Below, in pieces: positions 10,430 through 19,185 of a stretch of DNA of 64,000 nt. Positions within the stretch are counted from its first letter, which is position 1, and every line of letters starts with the position of its first letter. The stretch spans positions 25,001 to 89,000 of the forward strand of contig BRXU01000028.1 of assembly GCA_030267565.1 (NCBI GenBank). The letters are read 5' to 3'. The notes under the pieces are model-generated. The model had not been told where the DNA came from. It saw only the letters and a list, made by a program, of their open reading frames with translations, and did not search any database. Source of the DNA: Pleodorina starrii (taxonomy: Eukaryota; Chlorophyta; Chlorophyceae; Chlamydomonadales; Volvocaceae). The translations under genes and the position numbers were made by a program.

Positions 10430-10736
10430 TCCGGGAAATTCGGTTGTGGGTCAGGAGCGTGCCCTGGCGGGGCGCGCCCTGTGGGCGTTTCCTCCGAAGG
10501 CGCTCGTGGGAGAGATGCTGGGCGCGATAAAGAAGGCGTGGGACCTAGATCGCGGCACGCGAGCCACCGTAGTAGTGCCCCACTGGCCGGAAAGGCCGTG
10601 GTTTCATTGGTTTGTCCGTCGCCGCCTCTTTCGGGTTGAGGGCACACTGCCGCGGGGCAGCCGCGTCTGTCTGTGGCCCTGGGGCTCCGAGGCCGATCCC
10701 ACCCCTTACGATTTCCTTGTGCTCCGCCTACCCTGA
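10430..10736 (+). pseudogene. DIRS-type post-RNase H block
   Basis: The frame includes LWAFPPKALVGEML, a run ending in VVVPHWPERPWFHWF, and a C-terminal YDFLVLRLP. The FPP...VP-WP...WF pattern is characteristic of the region after RNase H in DIRS-like polyproteins. It follows the RT fragment after a deletion that removed most of RNase H. Confidence 0.5.
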
Positions 10737-11946
10737 GCCGCCCAGGTGTCGACCCGCCGCGATGTGTAAGCTGCATGGGCCGTGTGGGCCATGGCGACCT
10801 GCGCTGTGTGGCGTGTGACGGACGCGCGCATCGCCGCTGTTTGGGGCTGAGGCAAAGCGCCTACCCTGGCGGTCTGTTTCGCTGTCAGCGTTGTGTCCTT
10901 CGTTCGAGCGGGCTCATGCCGGACTGGCCGGCTCCTTCGGCCCTGGCGTTAGCCGCCCGACTGGTGAACATGCGGGCGAGTGCGGTGTCAGCGGGCTCGG
11001 GGGGCACTTACGACTCGGGCCGGCAGCGCTTCGTCAACTTCGGCACCCAAGTCTTGGGGATGCCCGCCGAGGTGGTGCTACCCTCCGCATCTGGCGCGGA
11101 TTTAATACGAGAGCAGGTGTGTTTGTTCCTCGCGTACGCGGCGGACCGGTACGCCCAGCCGACGACAGAGGGCACGCTAAGCGCGCTGGTGAATTGGCAG
11201 CGCTCCCGCGGGGCATCTCCGTCGGCTTCGATCCGGCAAGATCCGGAGGTCCGCGCGGCCTTGGCAGGGGCACTACGCGCGCGGCCGGTGTCGCAGCCCA
11301 CGCGGGCTCTCGGTTCATCGGCCAAGGCGGCGCTTCCCCTCCCGGCGCTGCGCGCGTTGGTCGGTTTCCTCGCGGGTCGGGCCGCCGCGTTCCCGGCAAA
11401 GACTGACGTTTGTGCTCTGGATGCCTGATTGTGGTGGGTTTCTTTGGTGTGCTTCGTCGAAGCGATTTGATGGGCATGAGGGTGGGGCACGTGGTGGAGG
11501 TTCCGGGCGGGGGAATTGAGCTGTTCCTGCCCCGCAGCAAAACGGATCAGCAGGGACGCGGCGCGCGCGTCTTCCTGCTGGCTCCCTTCTCGGGCAGCAG
11601 TGGAGTGCCAGTCGCCCGCGTCGTGCTCAGGCACTTGGGGGTGGCGCGCAACTGTGGAGCGACGGCCGAGGCGCCCTTGTTCGCACGGCCGGAGGGCCCG
11701 TCGGGGTGGGGGAGGGGCCTGGGCAAGGCGGACTTCACCCGGCGCCTGCGGCAGCGGCTGGTGGACCTGCAGGGGGCTGTTCCGGGGTTGGGGGTTGACC
11801 TCCAGAGCTTCTCGTCCCACAATTTACAGAAAGGCGGCGCCACGGCGGCCGCCGATGCAGGGGTTAGTGTTGAGGATATCCAGCAGCACGGTCGAAATGG
11901 CGGTCCAGTGCGGTATACAGTTACCGGTACATGCAGTCCGCTGTGA
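10673..11946 (+). pseudogene. PHD finger plus tyrosine recombinase, frameshifted
   Basis: The first frame (10673-11428) carries a complete C4HC3 zinc finger (Cys31, Cys34, Cys45, Cys48, His53, Cys56, Cys71, Cys74; nt 10763-10894), followed by a helical SAM-like core-binding domain. The catalytic domain continues in another frame (11410-11946), which implies a one-base deletion near 11420. Catalytic Arg I is in FFGVLRRSDL. The second box reads SHNLQKGG, where tyrosine recombinases normally have H-x-x-R, so Arg II has become Gln (codon CAG at 11827-11829, one transition from CGG). HGRN and a late Tyr follow. The product should be inactive as an integrase. The PHD finger suggests chromatin targeting, which is inference. 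Confidence 0.72.
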
Positions 11947-12651
11947 GGGCACGTTTCCGGGTGGTCGAGGCGATGTAGTGGTTCGACAGAGCTGGGGACT
12001 GGGTTGGGGGGGCGGGTGCCGTGTCTCGCGGAAGGGCCGCGGGAGGGCTCTTAAGACGCCTCCGCGGGAAGCCGGGGGCCCTCTGGCAGGCGTGACGGCG
12101 TCGGGTCGGACGCGTGCGCTGGTTGATCGTGAGGGGGGGCCCGGGTAGGCTGCGTCCCGCGGGGGTTTCCCACACAACCCGTTCTCCCCTTTTGGGTGTC
12201 CGCGGTGGTAGTGTTATTCTTCGTTTTCGGGTCCCAGACCTTGTAGTGATTGGTGGCAGCTGCCTTTTAGTTCGGTAGTCTTTCCGCCGTTCGTAGGTTT
12301 GGTAGTTAGCGAGTAGTTGCAGGGCAATCGGGCTGGGCAGGCTTCGCTGTCCGTCGTCGGTAGGACTCAGTCGGTGCAGCCTAGAGAGTTTTCATCCGGG
12401 GGTACGTTGAACTAAGAGCAGGTGTCAGACACGGACGGTCAGCTTTGGTCGGGGTTTGGGTTGCCCCGGGGTACTCGGCGGCAGTCGTTGCAGGAGTGGT
12501 GAGCCGGGCCGGTTTTGTTTGTTGGGGCCCCGTGGGGAGGGGAGTCTCCCTCACTCCCTGTCGGTGTTTAGTAAGTTGTAAAGGCGCGCAAGGTGCACGG
12601 TGTTTCTTATCGCCGCCATCGGCAGCTTTGCGGCACAGCACACATTAGAGG
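11947..12651. other. 3' flank of the DIRS-like element
   Basis: GC-rich, with no supported gene. Probably the remaining 3' non-coding part of the DIRS-like element. A TGTAA signal lies at 12577-12581. No terminal repeat partner was found. Confidence 0.35.
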
Positions 12652-12742
12652 CTATATATAGCATATATATATATATATGTATATATACATGTATATATAC
12701 ATGTATATATACATGTATATATACATGTATATATATGTACAC

Positions 12743-12773
<31 letters not shown>

Positions 12774-12888
12774 TATACACATATATATACACACATATAT
12801 ATACACATATATATATGTACACATATATATACATGTATACATATATATATATGTATATATATATGTATATATATATGTATATATATAC

Positions 12889-12919
<31 letters not shown>

Positions 12920-13310
12920 CATATGTATATATATATACATGTATATATATGTATACATATATATATACATATATGTATACATGTATATATACATATATAT
13001 ATGTATATATATACATATATATACATATATATGCACATATATATACACATATATATGCACATATATATGCACATATATATGCACATATATATACATATAT
13101 ATACATATATATATATGTATATATATATACATATATATATATATACATATATATATACATGTATATATACATATATATATACATGTATATATATATGTAT
13201 ATATACATGTATATATATACATATATATACATGTATATGTATATGTATATATACATATATGTATATATATGTATATATGTATATATGTATATATATATAA
13301 TATATATTCA
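12652..13310. repeat. TA-rich (ATATATGTAC-type) microsatellite
   Basis: About 650 bp of alternating purine-pyrimidine sequence made of TA, TG and CA dinucleotides. It begins with the palindrome GCTATATATAGC. All overlapping frames are Tyr/Ile/Met/Cys low-complexity artefacts on both strands. Confidence 0.95.
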
Positions 13311-13639
13311 TGTGCGAACAGCACATTTTCGCGAATGTAAATCTGTGCACTAAATCTGCGCACATTACGCGTCGGGGTTTTGGAGCCGGGCACTGCACTT
13401 CCACTTCGCGATATCAACGCGATTCACATCACGTCGTCATGTCACATTTCCATTTTGAGAAATGAGACAGCGATTGCGATGAATTCTAGGCATTCATGCG
13501 ACTTAGGCCGCAATGAACATACCGTATATATATACGGTATATATATACATATATATATATATATGGACGAGCGCATATACTGCAATACATGATGCAATAT
13601 GCAATAATGAGAATTCCGGAAACGAAAAAAGTGAAAAGC
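13311..13639. other. Spacer with TA palindrome
   Basis: No gene. It contains an 18-bp perfect palindrome (ACCGTATATATATACGGT) near 13520 and a further short TA run. It ends at the Copia target site. Confidence 0.5.
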
Positions 13640-13644
13640 GCAAA

Positions 13645-13808
13645 TGTTAAGAATGGAGCAGACATTTACTCAGGCATTCGAATGGTTGTTACAAAGACGT
13701 CTCTCTCACTGAGACCACCAGAACACCACAGAGCCAGGCGACCCTAAGATCGCCGTACAGGCCTCCGAAACCTCGGCGCAGCAAGGCTGAACAAACCACT
13801 TCTCAACA
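13645..13808 (-). repeat. Copia 3' LTR
   Basis: 164 bp with TGTT...AACA inverted termini, matching the other LTR closely. On the minus strand it is preceded by a purine-rich tract (CGTGGGAG) that can serve as the polypurine primer site. Confidence 0.93.
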
Positions 13809-13819
13809 CTCCCACGTGG

Positions 13820-16156
13820 TCAGACCTTGCGAACGCCCATCGCCTCCCGGTGCTTCCGGAAGCTCTCGAACGGCAGCGGCTTCGTCAAACAGTCCGCCAC
13901 CATCTCCGACGTGCGGCAGTCGATCATGGTGATCGCTCCGCTAGCCACAAACTCCCGAACCGAGTGGTAGCGCACCGCGATGTGCTTAGACCGCTCAGTA
14001 ATCACCAGGTTCTTCACAACCTTTATCGCGCACTGGCTGTCGCACTTCAGCTGCATGGGGTTCAACGCGTACCCCAGGTCGGACAAAAGCTGTCGCAACC
14101 ACAGCGCCTCCTTGGCCGCCTCCGACGCAGCCACATACTCCGCCTCCATCGTGGAAACCGCGACAGTGCGCTGGAACTTGCTCGCCCAGCTCACCGCGGC
14201 CCCGTGCAGCAAAAACACCACACCCGAGGTAGAGCGGCGGGTATCCACACAACCCGCGTGATCCGCATCGCTGTAGCCCAACAGGCCCTCATCCACACGA
14301 TCGCAACCGAAAACAAGGCCGTACTCAGCCGTACCCGCCAGATACCGAACCACCTCTTTCCCTGCCTTCCAATGCTCCTTCCCCGGAGCCGACATGTGCC
14401 TCGTCAGCACTCCCACGGCTTGGGAGATATCCGGGCGCATGCACCCGGCGATGTAGAGCAAGCTCCCCACGAGCGCGCTGTACGGGTACAACTCCGCGTC
14501 CAAACGCTCCTCAACACCGGCCTTGACCAAGTGCGTGCCAGGGCTCATGGGCACCGACTTCGGCCGCGCGCTCGACATGCCGTAATCGGCAACCACCTCC
14601 TCAATCATCCGCCGCTGGGACACAGTGAGGGTGCGCGACTCGCGGTCCCGCTGAATGGCCAGACCCAAGAACAGGTCGGCCTCCCCCATATCGCGGCTGT
14701 CGAAAGCCCTCAAAATCTCCTCCTTCACCTCCTGCACCTGCGCCCCGTCGTACGCCACAATCAGCAGGTCGTCGACGTACACAAGCACGTACACCGGCAC
14801 CCCTTCAACATCCCGCACGTAGAGGCTGGGATCCGCCATCGAAGGAACAAACCCCATGCTCACAAGCTGATCGTGCAGCTTCTTGTGCCAGGTGCGAGGC
14901 GCCTGGTGAAGCCCGTCCAAGGACTTGTGCAACCGACACACCACAGACGGCCCACCCGACTCGAAACCGGGGGGCTGCTCCACATAAATCTCTTCCTCAA
15001 GATCGCCGTTAAGGAACGCGGTCTTGACATCCAGCTGATGCAGCTCCATGTCCCCGGCTGCCACCATGGCCAAGAGAGCCCGCAGCGTAGCATGCCGGCT
15101 GACAGGCGCGAACACCTCCTTGTAGTCTACGCCCTCACGCTGCATGAACCCTTTCAAAACCAGACGGGCCTTGAACCTCTCAATAACTCCGTGCTTATCC
15201 TGCTTCACTGAGAAAACCCACTTCACAGCGAGCGCCCGCGCAACCGACGGCTTAGGCACCATGGACCACGTGCGCTTCTCCAGCAGCGACGCAATCTCCT
15301 CCTCCATCGCAGCGCGCCAAGACTGGGCCTGCGATGACGCCATGGCCTCCGCATACGTGGACGGGATCTTCACACCCGCACCATCCGCTCCCACGGCACT
15401 CGCATACCGCTCAGGGGGTACGCCCGTACGCGCGCGCTTCGACTTCCGCTGCGCAATGGGCAGGTCCGCATCATCCGCGGCCTGTCCAAAACCATGCTCA
15501 ACTCCATCAGCATCAGCAGGGGCGCCGCCTGGCTCGCCACCCACCGGATCATCACTTCCAGACCCACTGACAGGGGGATCGGGGTTGGATATCGTCTCAT
15601 CCTCCTCCTCCGACACCGGCTCCCAGTCTGAGTCGTCATCTGAATCGACGAGCCCCGGCATGTCCATCTCCAGCTCCCCGAACACGACATCTTTGCTTGA
15701 CATGACACGATGCTTTGACGGAACCCAAATGCGCCATGCCCCAGGCTCGTAGCCGACCATCATGCCCGTGACCGCAACCGGATCCAGCTTCGTACGCTGG
15801 GCCCGTGGGATCATGACGTGTGCATTGCACCCAAACTCGCGCATGTGAGACACGTCCGGTTTCTCGCCTGTAAAACGCTCCCACGGTGTGAGGGTGCTGC
15901 CGGCCGTCGCGGACATGTTCCGCTGATGCGATGCCGTTTTGACAGCCTCCCCCCACAACGACTGCGGGCAGTCCTCAACGGCTGCCATCATGACGCGCGC
16001 ACGATCAAGCAAGGTGCGATTGAGACGCTCGGCGGCGCCGTTTTGCTCCGGAGAGTACGGTGCAGACGTGCCATGCAGTGCCCCCATGCTCCGAAACACT
16101 CCACGCATGTACTCGTTCACGTACTCCGTGCCCCGGTCAGTCCGGACGCTGAGCAA
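13820..16156 (-). CDS. Copia integrase C-half, reverse transcriptase and RNase H
   Basis: A 778-codon open frame. It begins inside the integrase core (RTDRGTEYVN with the second catalytic Asp, then QNGAAERLN with the catalytic Glu) and the GKR-type C-terminal region. An acidic linker follows, then the Copia RT (WRAAMEEEIASL start, QLDVKTAFLNG motif A, YVDDLLI motif C), and then RNase H (YSDADHAGCVDTRRSTSG, STMEAEYVA, KHIAVRYHSVRE). It ends shortly before the 3' LTR, as expected. The frame is separated from the upstream integrase half by a frameshift near 16140-16156, so it is the back half of one polyprotein and has no start of its own. Confidence 0.93.
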   Translation of the reverse strand: MLSVRTDRGTEYVNEYMRGVFRSMGALHGTSAPYSPEQNGAAERLNRTLLDRARVMMAAVEDCPQSLWGEAVKTASHQRNMSATAGSTLTPWERFTGEKPDVSHMREFGCNAHVMIPRAQRTKLDPVAVTGMMVGYEPGAWRIWVPSKHRVMSSKDVVFGELEMDMPGLVDSDDDSDWEPVSEEEDETISNPDPPVSGSGSDDPVGGEPGGAPADADGVEHGFGQAADDADLPIAQRKSKRARTGVPPERYASAVGADGAGVKIPSTYAEAMASSQAQSWRAAMEEEIASLLEKRTWSMVPKPSVARALAVKWVFSVKQDKHGVIERFKARLVLKGFMQREGVDYKEVFAPVSRHATLRALLAMVAAGDMELHQLDVKTAFLNGDLEEEIYVEQPPGFESGGPSVVCRLHKSLDGLHQAPRTWHKKLHDQLVSMGFVPSMADPSLYVRDVEGVPVYVLVYVDDLLIVAYDGAQVQEVKEEILRAFDSRDMGEADLFLGLAIQRDRESRTLTVSQRRMIEEVVADYGMSSARPKSVPMSPGTHLVKAGVEERLDAELYPYSALVGSLLYIAGCMRPDISQAVGVLTRHMSAPGKEHWKAGKEVVRYLAGTAEYGLVFGCDRVDEGLLGYSDADHAGCVDTRRSTSGVVFLLHGAAVSWASKFQRTVAVSTMEAEYVAASEAAKEALWLRQLLSDLGYALNPMQLKCDSQCAIKVVKNLVITERSKHIAVRYHSVREFVASGAITMIDCRTSEMVADCLTKPLPFESFRKHREAMGVRKV

Positions 16157-17410
16157 CTTGCTTGCAGCCCGTCCGGGTCTCCCACGACTTCAGAACCTCC
16201 TCGACCAACTCCCCAACCTTGTCCTTCGAAGGGAGAAGGCGCACCTCGGAGTACTTGCTGTAGTCATCGTAGAACGTAGCAAAGTACTTCGCGTCGCCGT
16301 CCACAGCCTTGACCGGCATTGGACCGCACAGATCCATGTGCACCAACTGCAGGAGCTTCGTGCTCACATGCCCCGACGACACGTGCGGCTGCTGGCTCTG
16401 CTTCCCCAACGCACAGGGTTCGCAAACCATGCCCTTCGCGGCGTCAACGTCCGCCACGGTGTAGCCCAACCCCTTCACCATCGACTGCTGGGCCATCGCG
16501 CGCATGGTGCTGAGGCCAGGGTGCCCCAGCACCCGGTGCACCGTAGACACCCGCCCGCGCGCTTGAGACAAACCGCGACAAATGGAAGGCCGCGGAAACA
16601 TCACTCGCCTAAACGCGGCTGCCTTTTCCTCTCGCTCAGCCCGGCGTTTCTCCAACTTGGCGTGCAGCCGGGCCCGATCCCTATCATCCTCATCTGCCTT
16701 CTCCCGCGCGCGCTCTGCAGCCATCTCACGGGTAACTTTCCTGCAGACCTCCTCAACAAACCACCGCGGGGGACTGCGCTGCCCCTCACGGTTGCGCTGC
16801 ACCTCACCGATCTTGCCCAGCATAGCCTGGCGCTCCCGCTGCAGGGAGGACCCGGGCTCCGCTCCCGCAGAAACGCCCCGCCCCGCGGTAGGGGAGGCCC
16901 CAGGCCCGGCGCTCGGACCACTGCCAGGGCCCGGGCTCGGGGATGCCCGCGGCTCTGCCGGCGGCTGCGCTGCCGCCGGAACCTCCTCCGCCAAGGCCGG
17001 GTAAACCGTGATCAGCTGCCTCGAACGCACGTAATACATGCCTTGCCGGTAGTGGACCTTTAGCGTGGGGGCCCCCTGGATCTCGATATACGACCCGTCC
17101 CCACACAGAACGGTCGAAACACAGCCGAAATCCCTCTTCAAGGCCTTCTCCGACAGCAGGTTCAGCTCGAACCCCGGCACCAGGTACGCGCTCACCGTAA
17201 CATCATCCCCAAAACCGTCCGCGCCCAACGTGACACGCCCCTTCAGCTTAGCCGCAACCGCAGACGAAAGAGGCGATTTGAACTCCACCTCCTTCCCCAC
17301 CGGAATAATGTCGACGAGGGCGCCGATGTCGCCGCCCGTGACGTGCTCCTCCGCTCCGGTGTCGAACAGCCACTCGTCCGCGCCGTGCGCACCGGCGCCA
17401 CCGTGTTGGC
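16137..17410 (-). pseudogene. Copia protease and integrase N-half
   Basis: Starts with the aspartic protease motif WLFDTGAEEHVTGGD (about 17340-17385). The integrase zinc-binding module follows (HRVLGHPG, then CEPCALGK) and the first catalytic Asp (VHMDLCGPM). The frame is lost near 16140, in the middle of the catalytic core, and continues in another frame in 13820-16156. At the other end a frame change around 17400-17460 separates it from gag. A Pro/Ser-rich stretch (about 16850-17000) lies between protease and integrase. Confidence 0.85.
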
Positions 17411-17581
17411 AGCCACCAAGTGCCGTCGCTGGCCAGGCGCCTGCCCCTGCCGCTGCTGAGGCGGCTGGGGCTGCGCGGCCTGTGCTGCCTGCGCCTGGGG
17501 CGCCTGCTGCGCCCGCGACCGCTCCTGCTCGTCCCGCTCCTTATTGCGGCAGTTCCTCTCGATGTGCCCACGCTTGTTGTA

Positions 17582-18283
17582 TTAGCGGCAGTCCAGGTTC
17601 TTGTGCGGGTTGTACTTGCCGCCACCGCTGCCGCTCCCGCCGCCGTGGCCGCGGCCACCGCCGAAGCCGCCGCAGTTGCCGCGTCCGCCCGCGTTGCCAG
17701 TTGCAACCGCGTTGGCGGACGCCTGCTTGGCGCTCTCGGCCCGGCGCATCGACTCGTTGATCATGCGCCGCTCCAGGTCGTCCACCGTCTCGACGCCGAC
17801 CTCGGTCACGATCGTCTTGAACACGCTGTACGACGAGTCGGGCAGTCCGTTGAGCACGGTGGTTACGTTCTGAGCCTCGGTGTAGTGCATGCCAGCGGCC
17901 CGCATCCGGATGCACAGATTCTTGAAACGGTTCGCGTACGTAAGCAACGTCTCGTCGAAGCCCATGACGAATGACGTATACTCCTTCAAGAGAATAGCCT
18001 GGGGCGCCTGGGACCGCTGCGCATACTTGTTGTGCAGCGCGTCATACAAAGCCTTCGCCGTCCTGTTAATCTCGAGGCTGGGCCGCTCATCCCGCTTGAC
18101 GTGCATCATAACTATGGAATACGCAGATTGCTTCTTCTCCGGTGGAAGGGCTTCACGCGCCGCCACATCATCCTCGATGGCGGCTAAGACTCCCTTGTAG
18201 CCCAGCATTACTTTCACCGAGGACTCCGCAAAACACCAAGTTTCTGCGGAATACATTTCGGAAGGTCCAATTGACCCCGTCAT
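17582..18283 (-). CDS. Copia gag (UBN2-type)
   Basis: A 233-codon frame with the capsid-like gag core of Copia elements (e.g. YDALHNKYA, LTYANRFKNLCIRM, VLNGLPDSSYSVFK) followed by a Gly-rich linker. It stops in the CCHC zinc knuckle. The knuckle would read C-x2-C-x4-H-x4-C, but the third position is TAA (17579-17581) and the next codon is Tyr (TAC), where a Cys (TGC) is expected. Two point changes have therefore destroyed the nucleocapsid. The start ATG is about 90 bp from the primer site. Confidence 0.85.
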   Translation of the reverse strand: MTGSIGPSEMYSAETWCFAESSVKVMLGYKGVLAAIEDDVAAREALPPEKKQSAYSIVMMHVKRDERPSLEINRTAKALYDALHNKYAQRSQAPQAILLKEYTSFVMGFDETLLTYANRFKNLCIRMRAAGMHYTEAQNVTTVLNGLPDSSYSVFKTIVTEVGVETVDDLERRMINESMRRAESAKQASANAVATGNAGGRGNCGGFGGGRGHGGGSGSGGGKYNPHKNLDCR

Positions 18284-18354
18284 CCTAACCTATTGTGGCT
18301 GAGCCTGCCTCCCGCAGCTGGCTAAGGTGTAGGGACAACCTCACGCGCGTCTAA

Positions 18355-18371
18355 GCGCGGGGCTCATAACC
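18355..18371 (-). promoter_or_regulatory. Copia primer-binding site, half-tRNA-Met type
   Basis: Directly after the 5' LTR the minus strand reads GGTTATGAGCCCCGCGC. This matches the anticodon arm of a tRNA-Met and not its 3' end. It resembles the Drosophila copia primer site, which uses a cleaved half of initiator tRNA-Met. Confidence 0.65.
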
Positions 18372-18533
18372 TGGTAAGAATGGCAGACGTTTACTCAGGC
18401 ATTCGAAGGGTTGTTACAAAGACGTCTCTCTCACTGAGATCACCAGAACACCACAGAGCCAGGCGACCCTAAGATCGCCGTACGGGCCTCCGAAACCTCG
18501 GCGCAGCAAGGCTGAACAAACCACTTTTCAACA
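18372..18533 (-). repeat. Copia 5' LTR
   Basis: 162 bp, ends AACA/TGGT, near identical to the other LTR. Followed on the right by the GCAAA target duplication. Confidence 0.93.
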
Positions 18534-18538
18534 GCAAA

Positions 18539-18765
18539 AAAACGGTTTGACACACGAACTTCATATCAGTCGGGGTAAGCCTCCGCTTCCCTAGCAAAGC
18601 TAGAGGCGCTACGGCGACAGGGCGGGGCCCCCGCCCCTGGGCGCTTCGCGCTGGGGCCCCGCCCAAAATTAGTTCTTCCAAGCGAGGACGTACTGCCATT
18701 GTGGTTGCTTCCTGGGAGTAATATCAAATCTGTGCGGTGCGAGGCCTTTGTCGCAAACGGTGGTT
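18539..18765. repeat. Isolated end of an X-family DNA transposon
   Basis: 18622-18672 carries the GC hairpin end of the X family (arms GGCGGGGCCCC and GGGGCCCCGCC around a GCGCTTCGCGC core) followed by CAAAA, in the orientation of a right terminus. The rest of the stretch shows nothing recognisable. Confidence 0.55.
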
Positions 18766-19066
18766 GTTGGGCGGGGCCCCAGCGCGAAGCGCCCGCCCTC
18801 TAGGATTGCCCAAGTGACATATCTTCTCGGCCAGCGGAAACGCAATAAGCAACATATTACATTCATTATTGCATGTGGTATCTTTCTTACAGGCGACAAA
18901 AATCACACCAGTTTTGCAGTCTCCATGGACCGATCGAGGCCAAGGTCAAATCAACACCGCTCAATTCCTATCTCAATTCCAAAAGGTACATCGTTTCTCA
19001 TAATGAAATTCTGGCGTAACGGCGCTAATTGAATATTCGTTTCGGCATCAAACTATATTTGCATAT

Positions 19067-19073
19067 ATAGCGA
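19067..19073. repeat. Target-site duplication of MULE-Y (left)
   Basis: ATAGCGA lies before the left TIR. The matching copy after the right TIR is clear in the second copy (32195-32201) and partly mutated in copy 1 (TAGCGA after 24490). Confidence 0.5.
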
Positions 19074-19185
19074 GGGGCGCATGTACGTGCAGCGCCCAGT
19101 GGGGATGGCCGAGCGCCGTACCCAGCAAAATGCTTTCGAGCTTTCCTCACCTTCTGCTTTCATGCAATGATATTTTTAACTTAAA

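Larger units (their letters stand above)
9690..11946 (+). mobile_element. Decayed DIRS-like (tyrosine recombinase) retrotransposon
   Basis: Three blocks occur in order on the plus strand: fragments of a DIRS-type reverse transcriptase, an RNase H-proximal tail block, and a PHD finger joined to a tyrosine recombinase. This is the order of DIRS/Kangaroo-type elements, which occur in volvocine algae. The RT carries several frameshifts and a stop, part of RT/RNase H is deleted, and the recombinase is frameshifted. Terminal repeats were not identified. Confidence 0.72.
13645..18533 (-). mobile_element. Ty1/Copia LTR retrotransposon, near complete, inactivated
   Basis: A 4.9-kb element on the minus strand with LTRs at 13645-13808 and 18372-18533, flanked by the 5-bp target duplication GCAAA (13640-13644 and 18534-18538). 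Gene order is gag, protease, integrase, RT, RNase H, as in Copia. The LTRs differ at about six sites plus a 2-bp indel, so the insertion is not brand new. The coding region has a stop and a lost zinc-knuckle Cys, plus two frameshifts, so it should be dead. Confidence 0.95.

Noticed and set aside
12551..13417. Frames of 150-288 codons in the TA tract
   Set aside because: Low-complexity translations of alternating TA/TG/CA DNA on both strands.
13850..15211. 453-codon plus-strand frame opposite Copia pol
   Set aside because: Antisense shadow of the RT/RNase H frame, His/Arg-rich, no start context.
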